Shown here piece after piece: positions 1-12,760 of a stretch of DNA of 64,000 bases. Positions within the stretch are counted from its first letter, which is position 1. Each line of letters opens with the position of its first letter. A program made the translations under genes and the position numbers. Location: assembly GCF_963678635.1 (NCBI RefSeq), contig NC_087062.1:46211758-46275757 (forward strand), read 5' to 3'. Under the pieces are notes generated by a model. It was not told where the DNA came from, ran no database searches, and saw only the letters and a program-made list of their open reading frames with translations. Origin of the DNA: Symsagittifera roscoffensis. Lineage: Eukaryota > Xenacoelomorpha > Acoela > Convolutidae.

Positions 1-800
1 AAGGAAGAATAATTAAATAAATATAGAAATAAATATCAACAAATAAACAAAACACACCTGATAAATAAATAAGCAATAAAAAAATAAATCAATACACAAA
101 TAAATAAATAAATACATAAATGAATACATAAATAAATAAATATATAAATAAATAAAAGCAAAAGTGAAATGGACAAATAATTAAATAGACATGAAAAAAT
201 ATATATGAACAAATAACCAAACAAACAGACCCATAATATGAATAAATGAAAATAAATAAATGAAATAAATACACATACATAAATAATAAAAGCAAAACTA
301 AATGAAAGAAAGAATAATTAAATAAATATAGAAATAAATATCAACAAATAAACAAAACACACCTGATAAATAAATAAGCAATAAAAAAATAAATCAATAC
401 ATAAATAAATAAATAAATACATAAATAAATACATAAATAAATAAATAAATAAATAAATAAAAGCAAAAGTGAAATGTACAAATAATTAAATAGACATGAA
501 AAAATATATATGAGCAAATAACCAAACAAACAGACCCATAATATAAATAAATGAAAATAAATAAATTAAATAAATACACACGCAGAAATAATAAAAGCAA
601 AACTAAATGAAAGAAAGAATAATTAAATAAATAAACAAAATACGTGATAAAAATAAACAAAAATAAATATGTACATACATAAATTATAAATAAATATAAG
701 CAAACTAAACATAATTAAATAAATAGAAGAACAGATAATTAAATAAATAAAGATGAACAAATAAAGAAACAAACATACGCAATCACGTGACATAGCGCGA
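1..800. repeat. AT-rich tandem repeat, about 305-bp period
   Basis: The block starting near 1 is repeated from about 306 and again, less well, from about 610. Each unit starts with AAGAAT-AATTAAATAAAT and contains runs of AAAT/AAATAAAT, then a less simple stretch with AAACAAACAGACCCATAATA. Overlapping open frames rich in Ile, Tyr, Phe and Leu on the minus strand are by-products of this composition, not genes. Confidence 0.8.
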
Positions 801-1559
801 TATAGTCCAGCCCACATGATAATTGATAACTGTGGACGTTATTTGTCGACACTTGACAACAGACAACATTAAAAAAAAAAACCCGTTACACGATACCATA
901 ACACCTTGACTAAAGTCTTCGGTGTAAATACAGGCTAGAAAGCGATTAAAAAAATTGAGACCTATCAGTTGCTGACGAAAAACTTAATATATAGACAAAA
1001 CATACAAAATTCAGGCAAAACCTCATGAACCTAATTACCTGCACCAAAAAAGTGTGTAAATTACAGTCGGTCACACTTTTAAAAATAATACGTCTCAACT
1101 TGTAAAAACTCGTGTTAAAACGTCTGGTGAAAATGATCAAAATATGACAGTTAAATCTTTAGACGCTAATTTGATCTTAAATAAATTAGATCAATTCCAA
1201 TTAAAAAGCTGGAACCGATTCTTAAACTGAAGAACTTCAAAACGCTCAAAAACTTTCAAAATCTGGAAACTAATTACAGATTGATTACTGATTGACAAGA
1301 AAAAAGCCAAAAAAAGTCGAATACAACAAAGCAGGAAGAAAGCAAGGAAGACACTGGACAAGAAAATCAAATTATTTTGACCATTTAACAAGCGGAAAAC
1401 TATAGCCAATTGTCATTTTCCAAAATAGAAAAAGCAATCAGAAAAACAGCAATTTACAGGAAAGCAGAATTGAACAAACAGAGCCAATCGAAGATTGGAA
1501 AAGAGTAATGAGCGCTAGTAAACAATAAAAAAAACACTTTCTTGAAAAAACAGATGCCC

Positions 1560-1990
1560 ATTAAGCTTTTTGAATTTCTAGAACAATTTATGATTGGCGC
1601 TTTTTTGATAATATGATTCCAAGTTGAGAAAACTGGATCAATATGTAATGTTTTTATTCCGCTGGGAAAATAAATTCCACTTTCGAAACTAGAAATCAAA
1701 TCGTTCACGTTTTTTCGCGCCACTTCCACTTTCGTATTTGGAGAGTGTTATTTATGTCACTTTCACCAGATGAATTTCAATTGAACTCAAAAATAGAATA
1801 TATACCTACGTGCATTAATAAATGCATTATTATGTATGAAAGCACATCTGTAGTTATTAGCGCATTTTGAGACTTTTTCCTGAAAAAAAAGACAAAAAAA
1901 TGACCATGACCAAAATAAGAGTCTTCACTACGTTCATTACTCTTAAAAACCAATGATATAAAAAATATAGTGCAATCATGAAACATTTCA
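1560..1990. repeat. Dispersed repeat family A, copy 1
   Basis: This stretch shares ordered blocks with 11500-11870, 20060-20240 and 25470-25770: a TTTTTTGATAA block, then AACTGGATCA, a TTTTTATT block, TTCCA-TTTTCGAAA, a GTTCACGTTTTTTCG / GATCACG block, and finally TTCACTACGTTC. The blocks occur in the same order and orientation, so these are copies of one interspersed element of about 400 bp. No coding capacity and no terminal repeats were seen, so its class is unknown. Confidence 0.55.
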
Positions 1991-2439
1991 CTAAAAAATA
2001 AACTGAAATACGCAATTAATTTCAGCTGGAGAAATTATAAAACATTAATTTAAAAAATTTAACCAATAAAAGACAGAAACTAATATCACTAAGTTGTCTT
2101 GGACAGTCTCAAAGTTCAGAAACACGGGGACTATAAACAATTTACAAGAAAAATAACCGACTTCAACATAAGTGGACATTTCATAACAATAAATGTTTCA
2201 AGAAACTTTGAACTAAACTATCAAAAACTTCAGCAAAAAAAAAAACGAAATGAAAGGTTTTATAAATTTTTTTATCTTTCAAGTCCCCCTTGAAATTAAA
2301 ATGAACAACCTTTGCACTTGCAACTACATGGAAAATTGCCTACAGCACAAGCAAAATCCGTTGTGGCAATTTAGCCGACAAAACCTGAATAATTAAACGA
2401 AAAAAAACTATTCATTTTTCTCGGAAATTTTTTCTCACT

Positions 2440-2700
2440 TACCTTGATACTGAAAAAAACAAGATCCGGCCACGACTCGAACCCCAGACCTTAGGATATA
2501 GAGGCAACTGCTTTACCTCCAGGCCAAGGGGAAAGCAACCTGCAATTAGTTAAGAGAAGGTAAGAAGAGATGTGAAAAGAAATTGTTCCACTGATTTTGT
2601 TTAACTAGTTGTTAAACCGAAAAAAGTCTATATTCCAGTTTGATAGCGCTTGCTTATCGCAAACTTAATGAGCAAAGTTATTTACGTCGAACAAGCCTAG
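2440..2700 (-). repeat. tRNA-derived SINE-like copy
   Basis: On the minus strand 2530-2460 reads as a tRNA-like head: a box-A-like GGCCTGGAGGTAAAG followed about 45 bp later by a box-B-like GGTTCGAGTC. A flank with TTTGATAGCGCTTGCTTATC is shared with other copies in this window (near 8587, 11285, 12710 and 16985). This suggests a tRNA-derived SINE; I did not fold it into a full cloverleaf and do not call it a tRNA gene. Confidence 0.5.
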
Positions 2701-3361
2701 CACCTGTTTGAAACACCCTGGTTTTTCGCAAAGGTAAAGACTTGCCTGAAAAAGAAAAAAATCAACGCCACCTAATCAAATTTCTTCACTACGCTCACTG
2801 ATATTTTTGCATATGATTTGCTTTTAAGAATCGACTTAGACTTCTAAGAATTAAGTTGGAGATTCTCAATGAACTTCAAAAAATCGACAAAGTTTTGGTA
2901 AATTTTCCGGAGGAAGACGTATAAACTAACTAACTATTTCGAACCTTAAAATCAATCAAATTTTCGAAAAAGTCCTTTTGTGTGCTCATATTCGCTAGAG
3001 CCAACGCCTTGCGAATAATCTCTTTCCATAAAATGAGCTTAAGGAAAAATTGAAAAAAAAACTGGGAAAAATTAATTTTACACTAATTTATCTATATCAG
3101 CAGTGAAAATTTACGGTAATATAACCCAAACAATGAGACTAACCAAAAATAGACAAATAATTTCATTTGAAATCCTCCAATAAATTCTATTTTGTAAAAA
3201 CAATATTAACAATATTAATAATTAAAAGCTATTCAGTTTGAGTTCTTCGATGTTGCTGAGTTGAAATAGTAAAATTAAGCCAGCTGAACAAAACGACGAG
3301 AGAGAAGTGAAATTGTGGCATATGAGAATATCATCTGAAAGACATGCAAAGACTAATTCTA
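2701..3361. other. Gene-free stretch downstream of the srGAP-like gene
   Basis: AT-rich sequence that should hold the 3' untranslated region of the minus-strand gene ending at 3362. I saw no clear AATAAA signal on the minus strand close to the stop and no further coding exon, although an alternative 3' exon cannot be excluded. Confidence 0.4.
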
Positions 3362-5427
3362 CTAGGGTATCATTCTGTTCATCAGCACCGAGGCCTCTTT
3401 CACCACTTCTCCTGGCTGCGAGATGAGTGCTGCCGAGTTAACTACTACACTTGACGACTGCCTGATGTGTCGAGCACTCTTCGGATTCAGTGCCGGACTG
3501 TCCGAAGAGCCTAGAGATTCTCCCGAGTCCGATGAGGGGGTTAGGGCGTTTTTGGGGTAGTTGGGAGTGGGCAGCTTACTACTTTGTGAACTAGTCGGTG
3601 AAAATGACATGCTTATGCCGTAACTGATACTGTTATTGTTGTCATTTTGACTGTAAGGGCTCGTTGTCTCTATCGAGTCTGTCAAAGAACAAGTGCTTCC
3701 CATCTCGGCTATGCTAAGAGTTCGTGGTCTGATCCGACTGGCTGTATCCGAAAATAGAGATCCCGAGTCCTGCGGGAACACCTGGAAGTGATTGACAATC
3801 AGGAACTGTACCAGTTGTGTGATTGGAGTCTGCATGGCCACCAGTTCTTCTTCATCAGGTCGGACCAGGGTAGGACCCCAAACTATGGACAGGTTATACG
3901 AGTCCATCATATTCTCGTCACTGAACCGAGTCAGGCTATTGAGAAATGCGAACAGGTACCGTAAAGTAACCATGGTCGAATAAGGCAGATTAGATAGGAC
4001 ATTTTTCAGCATTTTGATCGAGTCAGTGCCTATTGAATTATCTGTTGCACCTTCTGATAACGAATCTTCACTCATGTCAATACTTTGCCCTGTGCTGTCC
4101 AAAAAGGAGCCGTCATTTGAAATGTTACTCTGTGGTGTTTGTGATTTGATGAACTCTTTCAATACTTCAGTAGGCAGTGCAGGCACTTGCAGCTGTCTGA
4201 AATATAACTTGAGTAGCTCAGAAACGGCAGCCGCTTCGTACTCTTCTGCGTTCGAGTCAGCACTGGGCGACAATAGTGGGTCGTCACCTCCTTCGAAATA
4301 GTCTTTGAGATAGCGCACTGTCGACTTAGCACCATTCACTCGAAATATTCCTTGAGTGAACATTCCGTGTTCCCTTATAAACTCAATGCAACTCAAAACA
4401 ACAGGTGGGATATCCTTTTGAATAGCTTTACAATACTGTTCTATATCTCCTCCGAAAAGTTTCACGTTCACAGCCGCAACTGGCCTCGGAACATATTTTG
4501 TGATTTTCACGCTTTCCTGTCGTTTAACGGACACCATTTTATACGTAGTCTGCGTGGTCTCAAGTGCACCTCCGAATGTCGACTCGATCAAATCTTTGCG
4601 CGCTTTTAATCTGGCAGCTTTGTTTGAATAACCGAACAATTCTCTGAATTTTGAAACTACTGTGTTGTATTGCCCTCTAACGTTGACCAAAGATTGTCTC
4701 ATTGAATGCTCTGAAGAAATTACAGCTACTTTGGTGCAGCCGTTCTGCGAAGCCGTACCCCCATTCTCTGCGACTGCATCCTCATCACATTGTGAGTTCT
4801 GAAGTGTCCCTGTTGATCCACGCGTATTCTGCAAATCAAGCAGGTAATCAGACAGCTCTACGTGCATGTTCTGTCCGATATTAACAATTGATCTTTTCGC
4901 AGCTTCGATTTGGTCCTGCGTCTCTCTGCTCTTCATCAGGTTAGCGTCGAAGTTCTGCATAATGATTGGGTATCTCTCTTTCACATCTGAATCCAGCTGC
5001 AGACTGTTTATGCTGTCCAGACACTCTTTTGTGTAGGCCGGCAGGAACTCCAGCTTCGAATCCGGGATGTCCAGACAATCCGAGTTAGAATCATAAATGG
5101 AAGACCACTCCTTGCCAAAATCCACTTGCATCACTTTCTCTTCTAGCTTCTCGTTACAAACTTCTGAGTTTGATATGCGTTTCACTTGTGCTTGACAGAG
5201 GTTGCGCAGAGCCACCTTCATCAGGACATAGAATTCGCATGTTAGATTCTCGAACAGAGCGGGTATGTCGTCGTTGAACAGTTTGTATCTGTAGTGAGTG
5301 AGTGCCTGCAGACTGAGCAGGTAGTCGTTTCTCGACTTGTTCAGCTTCTGTCGCGACTGCAGGAAGTTCTCCCGACGCTTCGACTCCGATTTAGCTAATG
5401 ATCGGTATTTAGAGCTGGCAGCCAATT
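3362..5427 (-). CDS. srgap: srGAP-like protein, second coding exon (F-BAR second half, RhoGAP, Ser-rich tail)
   Basis: This exon encodes 688 codons to a stop at 3362. The first 50 residues, rich in Lys/Arg with NKSRNDYLLSL, match the late F-BAR helices of SLIT-ROBO RhoGAPs. A coiled region of about 200 residues follows. The RhoGAP domain begins around residue 325 with LFGGDIEQYC, has the arginine-finger motif GIFRVNG, the helix LLKLYFRQL, and the signature DENMMDSYNLSIVWGPTL. A Ser/Asp-rich insert of about 45 residues sits inside the GAP domain. The tail is Ser/Pro-rich and ends without the SH3 domain usual in vertebrate srGAPs. The acceptor (TTTAG before AATTGG) joins in phase to the upstream exon ending at 9439. 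Family role: GTPase activation of Rac/Cdc42/Rho at curved membranes in cell shape and neuronal guidance. The assignment is strong; loss of SH3 is provisional. Confidence 0.9.
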
Positions 5428-8400
5428 CTAAACAAAACATACCTTCTAGTGTTTTGCCGTTTTGAAGAAACAGTGACGAGAAGGAACAAAAGATTATTTA
5501 ACAATGGATTCGCTAACTTTTGTGACTTAAGTGACGAGAAGGAGCAAAGGATTTGCGACTGTTTTAACCGTCCAATTTTGGCTATCTCAAGGGAGAGTCG
5601 CATACTTTTAAGTTCGGTATCATATCAAAGCACTATTGGCTGTGAGTGGAAATCCTGAAAAAAATCAAAAAAATAGTGTAAAAATTTGGTCAGAAATTTT
5701 CCGTGTTTCAGGCTAAACTTAGAAATGACACAATGAGAATCATTTGTCAATGAATTCTTAATTTAATTTTCCTGCAATTGCTATTTTCCTGAAAAAGAAA
5801 AAATTTGAAAAAAAAAATTGTTTTCGAATTTTATTTCTTCAATAGTTGTGGTCGGAGCATTCTACGCTACTGGCACAGCATCCGGCTATCCTTATTTAGT
5901 AAATAACTTGTACCAAGTTTTAAGCATGGTTTAAATTTTGTTGCTTCGTAGCTGTGTACTATATATTCTTTACAGAGGCATGAAAATAAGAATCAAATAT
6001 AAACTTTAAAGTTAGCATTAAGCTGTCTTTCTATACATGCATTTGAAAAACTTTCCAGTATTAGCCAACTTCAAAAGTAACGAGCTGTACTTCTCATGCT
6101 TTAAAACATGTATCTTTACTTTTAACTGAAGTGTTTTTCAGCAACTGTTTATCCCTGTCTAACAATTGCTTACCATTGAACCATTCAGCTAAACACGTGG
6201 GAATATGGATCCATTCCCATGCTAGCTACCTATTTAGTTTGACCTGTTTATACTGCTGTTTCAAAGTGCACTAATCCCTCAATTATCGAGCTCAAATCAA
6301 CAAGAAAACATGTTCGAACCGTTCCATTGACCCATCGGGTTGCAATTACCCTCCAATTTCATTTATTTTTAGCTCTTTTATTTGCAGCAAGAAAGAAGTG
6401 AACATGAGCGAGTTAAAAACTGCTCGAGTTGGTCTTGTCTTTTTTGGAAGAGTACAACTCGCGATCTGTTTGTAAACAGCTAAACAAAACTGAGAGAACC
6501 CGATCTAGAGCAGCCCTTAGGGGTAGGTTTGGAAACGAGTCAGACGGCGCAGATTGCGTTGAATGGTTAAGTTAAGCGCCAAATTGGTTCAACGGCTAGC
6601 AAAATAAACTTGAGACCCGCGCTAAATTGACCTGAGGACAAGTATTAGAAAGAAGATTTGCTTAGCATTTTCACGCAATGACTAACAATCTAAAAGTATC
6701 GCCGTTGGTTGCTATTTACTAAGAATGAATAACCACTGCGATTTTGATTGAAAAACGTTCCACAAATGAACACGAAAGAAAGATCTCGAAAATCGTAATT
6801 TGCCCGAACAACTTCATATAATTAAAAACTTACATATGAGCAGTAGTAATAGACTTATGTAGAAATAGACTCTAGAAGTAAAAGACTGCCAATTTTCATA
6901 TCTGGTTGTCCACATTTTTTCAAAACGTCCGCAGTAGGTAACATTTACGACAAACAGCCCTTTAAGCTATCACATCATTAGTATAATATATCAAGTAAAA
7001 AACTAAACGGTCTTTCAAAAAATCTATCATATAATCAAAAATTTCAAATCCACGACCGCTTTTTATCATTAAATATTTCTATTAGAAACAAAAAAATGTG
7101 ATTTTATAAAAAAAAAAACTTGTTTTCAAATTTCAAAGAAGAAAATATATGGCGTTAAGGCTCTTTGAAATTCTGATCACGTTTTTTTCGCGTCATTGCC
7201 GCTTTCGCAATTGGAGGGCTCAATGTGCCTAACTTTTAGCAGATGAATTTGATTTGAATACAAAAGCAATTTTTTTGTTTTCAAAAATGCATTGCTACGG
7301 AAGAGCTAAATCAAGCTTCTGATTTTAGTTCTCTGAAGTATAACTTAATTTTCTACTATTTAAATGAAAATTAATCTTTTATATCTCTTAATCACTTGTT
7401 TCAATTGATCGAAATAAGACTAAAACTCAAACTTCAAACCGGTGTTATTGACTCTGGGACAACTTTTCGAAAAGTATTTAATGTCGTTCGAATCACGGCT
7501 GAAAAGGATTCAATATGATTTAGCACTCGACCCATTTCGATGAATATTTAAGGTACCTGATTCTAAAAGGAAGAAATGCTAACACATCCTAAGAAAAAAT
7601 TATATCTTGGGAACAAAAAAAAAACGAATTTGGAAACAAGTGACAAAAAAATCCCACAATAATTGACGACGCTATGATGTACTTTGGAAAAGAAAGCAAA
7701 AAAGATAGACTTGAACCCTGTAGCTAATGAAGTACCCTACCTGCACCCACAAAAACACACTCACGCGCACACAGAATAAACTTATCGCCTAACGACGCTT
7801 ATAAAACCAAATTATTTGCCTCAAGGAAATTCGGATTGTTTTTGAGCCTGACTACTCTAGGCGCCACTAGAGTATTAAGTAACTTAAGTACATTAAATAG
7901 TAAACTAATATAGTAACTTAGAATATTAAATAACTATTAAATAAAGTGCATCAAAAATCGAAATCGGTCAAATAGACCATTTTAAATACTCATATCTTTG
8001 CGTAAAATGATCACGGTAAAAAAAATTAAATAACACCGATATCCCAGCCTCAATTGAATCTTAGCGAGGCTAGGAAACAGTTAAAATTTAATATACCAAC
8101 CCAATGCTTGTGTTAGTACAACATGAAAAATTTACTGTAGATTTAGAATTTGAAACATGGGAAAAGGCCGTTAGAAATTGAGACGAAAACAGTGAATGTT
8201 ATCTTCGAGACAACAGACCAAACCTAATTTTGCAAGGTCTTTTATCCAGCCGACAGAAGCTGAAAAGGAAGCAACTCGCCTTGATTTGTTGTGAATAAAG
8301 TTCATTTTGAGAAAATCATGCTAATTAAGACAACTGAATGTTAAATTAGGAACTAAAAAAACTTACGAGCGTAACAAAGACAAAAATATTAGAGCAGACA

Positions 8401-9438
8401 CCCGCTGAGCCGAAAAAACCGCTGTCAGATTTAGAACAAAAAAATCGAATAGAACAGGTATATAAACGAAGACATGCTCAAATATGTCTGTTGATTGTCA
8501 ACTGCCGATTTGGAAAAGAACAATTCGGCGACTCTGCTAGACAAGTTGTTTACATGGAAAAACTCGATGACCTAATTTGACAACACTTGCTAATCGCAAA
8601 CGTACTTCAGTACATATATTAATAATGTTTCCGTTGAAGAGTAGCCTTTCATAATAAATTCACCTTTACCAAGAACCTTTTTTCAACGCCTTTTTTGCGC
8701 GCGAGAGCTGCTTACAGACGTTTCAAGAACTAATTTAAGATAGTCAAGAAGCAAACGTATAAAATACAAGGATAGCCGGTTACTGTGCAAGTAGCACAGA
8801 ATGTTCCGACCATAGTCTTAAAAAAAAAACAATAAAGAAGTTCTTTTTTTCAAATTATTGTCGTTTTTTTTTCAGAATGGTGTGATAAAAGGATCTGAAC
8901 AAAAAAAGTAGAGATTAGGCATATTCGCAATTCATAGTCAAATAAGCAAATTGAAAAACAAATTTTCCAGAAAAAAAAACGAAAAAAAAATGTTTTCAAA
9001 AAACTTCTTGAGTTTTTTGATGCCAAAAAGGCGCTAACGTACTCAAAAAACTAAATCGAGTAAAACTAAGTTTTTACATTTTTAATTCAGCTATTGTACG
9101 CTTTTAAGCCGTAAAAATAAGCTATTGTAAGCCTGCTCGCTCGCTTTATTCGCTCGAATTAAGACGAAAAGCCAAAAATTCGAACCGGTTTTTCTGGACG
9201 CTTGAAATTTTTCATTGGGAATGATATATCACTCAACTCTCCTCGATGATTATTCGTGGAAACTGATTTTCCATTGAAAACAAAAAAAAACTAAAACAAC
9301 CGAAAACAAATTTCGTTCCCATTTTTCAAATGGTCGGAACAATAAACGATTTTTCGAAGTAAAGATTATTATTAAGTAAAGTCCGACAGCGAGAAATATT
9401 TTTTGAATTTCTAAAAGAATTTCGAGGTTTTATTTCAC
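5428..9438 (-). other. 4.0-kb intron of the srGAP-like gene
   Basis: Bounded on the minus strand by a GTGAAA donor (exon ends at 9439 in phase 1) and a TTTAG acceptor. It contains no convincing coding sequence. It holds dispersed-repeat pieces, including a family A fragment near 7150-7260, a short CA-rich stretch near 7748-7775, and the inverted pair described separately. Confidence 0.7.
5837..8823. repeat. Inverted pair of about 50-bp repeats inside the intron
   Basis: 5840-5890 and 8767-8823 are reverse complements at roughly 85% by eye: one carries GGTCGGAGCATTCT and CGGCTATCCTT, the other AAGGATAGCCGG and AGAATGTTCCGACC. They could be ends of one 3-kb element or, more simply, two oppositely oriented fragments of the interspersed family whose pieces also occur near 10605, 17025 and 19320. 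No transposase frame lies between them, which favours the second reading. Confidence 0.5.
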
Positions 9439-10038
9439 CTTTTCCTTTGTTCTCTAGACTCCTCTGGACTTTGGCCAAGTCACTAGTTACAGTGTCCAGT
9501 TTACTCTGGTGATCCTTGAAAGCAGCGAACTGGCTGTTGTAGTCTTTGATATTCAGCACCAAGTCCCCACTTTGACCTGTTAATTCATTCTGCGTGTCAC
9601 ACAGAACCTTCTTGAACACCGAGTGATTCACTTTCAGATCTCCTATCGCGTGTTCTATTAAAGGTAGACTGATATCGGAAGTCATTTGCGACAAGCCTAT
9701 GAAATCTGCAGCCTCGAAGCGCGAGCTAGTTAGCAGCTGGAAAAAGCAGCCAAACAGTGAACTGTTACATTTATTAGACCTGCGCTGACGTTCAAAAATG
9801 TTCTGATATTTCTTAAGTTGTCTGTCGCATAAATGTTGCAAGTTCTTTCCGTATTCCATCTGTAGTTCTGCTCGTTTCTTCACGAACTCCATTAAGTCTG
9901 AGTTTAAGGATATGCTGTCATTGACGAATTCGTCAAACAATTCATTCTGCTGTGTGAACACCTGTTTCAGACCTCCCACGGCAGTTTCAATACCTACTAG
10001 ACCCTGTTGCAATGACTTTTTGTAGGCCATTTTCAGAC
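9439..10038 (-). CDS. srgap: srGAP-like protein, first coding exon (F-BAR first half)
   Basis: Reading from the ATG at 10030, this exon encodes about 197 residues beginning MAYKKSLQQG, an alpha-helical F-BAR (FCH) start with ELQMEYGKNLQHLCDR, which matches the conserved Glu-x-Tyr-x-x-x-Leu region of srGAPs. It ends in phase 1 at a GTGAAA donor; joining G at 9439 to AA at 5427 restores a Glu codon and continuous F-BAR sequence. A good acceptor-like TTTCAG lies just before 10038 and the frame stays open through it, so a short upstream exon or a spliced 5' UTR is possible. F-BAR domains dimerise and bind curved plasma membrane. The start at 10030 is chosen because it gives an N-terminus of about the length expected for the family. 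Confidence 0.85.
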
Positions 10039-10939
10039 CTGAAACTATCAAAATTATCCATACACGTTCTAGTGCGACTAATCATTACACTGGATCACTA
10101 GGAAAATAGCCGCCAAAGAGCTAGAAAAACTACCAGGTTATAAGACTGAGTTTAGAACAGCTAACTAAAAGCGCGTATTTTAAAACAAACTTCGTTGAAA
10201 AATTTTGAGACAGTTGTACGTAATTGGCTAGTGCACCTGCTCGCTGTGAAAGAAAACTTGCCAAAAATGAGAGCAAACATCATAACAATTTTTATTGTAC
10301 AAACCTTAAACACAGAAGCGATGCGGAGCTTCGCAAGATTTGCGATATAATAAACACATTAATTACAAGATAGTTAATAGAAAAGAAAAGATGAAGACAA
10401 AAGTTTTGTTTTGAAAAATTATGTTGAAAAAAGTACTTGAAAGTAAAAAAAACATATCTTCTCAAAATCAAACGATTGTCTCAACTGATGCTCATAAACA
10501 ACCTTTAAATCCATTGGTAATCATTTAAGGAGCGACAACTGAGCAATCTTTTTTAAACTGATTACGTAGAGCTCAAATCGATTCCTCCAACATACATAAG
10601 TAAACAAGGCTATCCCGTTTCTGTTCAAGTATTGCGATACAAAAATGAAGATAAAAGCAATAATTGAACTATAATTTCTACCCTTAGATTTCTTCAGCAT
10701 TTAGTGCGATCCAGAGGGGAGCATAAAAATAATGTTTCTATTGAAGCTAGTCAAAATTAGGGCACTAAGATGATATGTCAGCCCAAATCATTTGAGCAGA
10801 ATAAAATTTTTAAGCTAAAAAACTAAGGAAAAACAAAATATATTAATTCAAGGCTACTAAAAGTTCAAACAGCAGAAGTACAACAAAACAATAAAATCAA
10901 CTACAATGTAAACTGCGTGCATAAAAAAAAACAATATTT

Positions 10940-11340
10940 CCTGTTTGAAAAAAAAACGTGCTGTTGGATTGTCAGATTCGAACCGAGGAAATTTGCCGTC
11001 TCTGGCGCAATCCTTACCTCCAGAAAATAAGGAAAAAACTAAGCCATACATAAGCCAAAAAAAATTTGGTACTAATTTCAATTTGAGAAACTTTGCCAAA
11101 GCCGTACAAGAAGCAACGAATGACTTAAATTCTTTTTATTCATCTCTACCTAGCCAAATAAATAATAAACCACTTTTTTCACTTACCGCTCAACTAAACG
11201 TGCTCCACTTTGAACGTCGTCGAAGATAATAAATCATCTGTGAAAAAGTTGTTAACGGCTCGAAAATTCTAGCTGCGGTTGCAAAACCCTTGCTAATCAC
11301 AAGGGTTTACAATCAGAGAAAAAGATTCTGCGTCGAAGAC
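10940..11340 (-). repeat. tRNA-derived SINE-like copy
   Basis: On the minus strand, 11030-10965 carries a CTGGAGGTAAGGATTGCG box-A-like stretch and GGTTCGAATCTG, a good box B. The flank CCCTTGCTAATCACAAGGG near 11285 matches the same position in other copies. The open frame on the plus strand here covers the repeat and is not considered a gene. Confidence 0.5.
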
Positions 11341-11499
11341 CATTCTTGTGTCCACAAATAACTTTTTTTTAAAACGAGGAAAGCTGTGAACAGTTTTACA
11401 AAATGAGAACATAGCCAACAGACAGTTAGAAAATAGTCATAAACGCAATAAAACGGAACAAAAACGGACTTTTAAAAACTGACTTTTGAAAATTTTTTG

Positions 11500-11870
11500 G
11501 CCTAAAGAATTTCAAGAACATTTTACGAATTTTACGATCGGCACTTTTTTGATAAAATTGGCCCATTTTGAGATAACTGGATCATATGGAAATCTTTTTA
11601 TTTTGCTGAATTCTATTTACAAAATTAAATTCCATTTACAAAATTAAAAGTCGATCACGCTTTTCGTGACCTTTACACTTTTGCTAATTGATAGTGGAGT
11701 TTGCTTTTCTTTTAACAAAAGAATTTAAAAAGAAATCAAAGGTCAAATTGCGAAATAAAAAACTTGAGCGAGAACAATTTTTTTCTGAAAAAAAAAATCA
11801 GCAAGACCTATAAGAGTATTCACTACGTTCCTGACTCTAAAAAAATCAGGAATGTAACGATTTTGAATAA
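11500..11870. repeat. Dispersed repeat family A, copy 2
   Basis: Same ordered blocks as 1560-1990: TTTTTTGATAAAATT, AACTGGATCATATG, CTTTTTATTTTGCTG, GATCACGCTTTTCGTGACC, GATAGTGGAGTTTGC and TTCACTACGTTC. It is closest to the copy at 25470-25770, which shares the GTGACCTTTA and GATAGTGGAGTTTG blocks. Confidence 0.6.
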
Positions 11871-12179
11871 TTGGAACAATGATATAGTGATGCTTTACTA
11901 TTTAAAAAAGATCTCTTTTTAGCTCAGAATTTATATAAGATCTATTGACACAGATGCGAACCCGAGCTAGCGCCACTTGCGATACAAAAATGAATGACTA
12001 TGATTACCAGCAAATAAAAAGACAATTTTTTTTTAGAAAGGACAAAAAAAATTTTGGAACAAAATTACCTGCACCATTAGAAACTTTACAAAGAGCTTTC
12101 AAACTGCTAAACACAAACTGAACCTTTCTTCGAGACCTAAGCTGACAAAAATGAGCTGGCTAAAACATTCAAAAATTTT

Positions 12180-12760
12180 CCACAAAAAAACAGTTCCCAC
12201 TGAAATCGAACTCCTGTGATTTGTCGTCTGAAGCATGAGTGTTAACACTGAACCAAATACACAGAACACTCCTTGAATTCATAATGAAAATAATTCCCAA
12301 AAATTTTCAATAAACAGCATAAAAAATTAAATAGCAAAAAAATATAGACAAAACTTCTTTGAACTCAATTAGTTGCCCAAAACTAGAATAGGCTGAAATT
12401 TTTCTAAATTGAACAAAAAATTTCTCAAATTGTAGGTAGATTTGGTGCTGATGCAACAAAGCCGACAAGAAAAACAGGACAAACAGAAGTCCGACAAAGA
12501 TTTTTAGACGGGCGGACAATTCTCCGCTCAGAAAAATCAGGTCCTGGCTGGCTTCAAATCATTGAACTTTCTCTTTATGGGCAGCTGCGTTAGCTCTTCG
12601 CCATATGCGCGAAATAACGTCTGACTTTTGATTTAATATGAAACCAATGATAAAATGAGTCAAGTGATTCTGTTTAACTAGTTAACCCGAAAAAAAAAAA
12701 TTCTTTTGCCCGGTTTGATAACACTTACTAATCAAGGCTTAAGCAACCACTGAAAAACCA
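12180..12760 (-). repeat. SINE-like copy, diverged
   Basis: Minus-strand 12250-12195 contains a box-B-like GTTCGATTTC with a tRNA-like stretch before it. The AACTAGTTAACCCGAAAAAA and GTTTGATAACACTTACTAAT blocks at 12675-12735 match 2605-2660. It is older or more rearranged than the other copies. Confidence 0.4.

Noticed and set aside
36-820. Overlapping minus-strand frames rich in Ile/Phe/Tyr/Leu
   Set aside because: They are translations of an AT-rich tandem repeat and show no codon structure or initiation context.
2440-2540. A functional tRNA gene on the minus strand
   Set aside because: Box A and box B are present but the acceptor stem does not pair well and the segment sits in a repeated flank, so a SINE head is more likely.
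5837-8823. A 3-kb DNA transposon with terminal inverted repeats
   Set aside because: The ends are only about 85% alike, match pieces of an interspersed family found elsewhere as single copies, and enclose no transposase.
10945-11229. Plus-strand frame of 94 codons as a gene
   Set aside because: It runs through a SINE-like copy, including its box B, and has no neighbouring exon.
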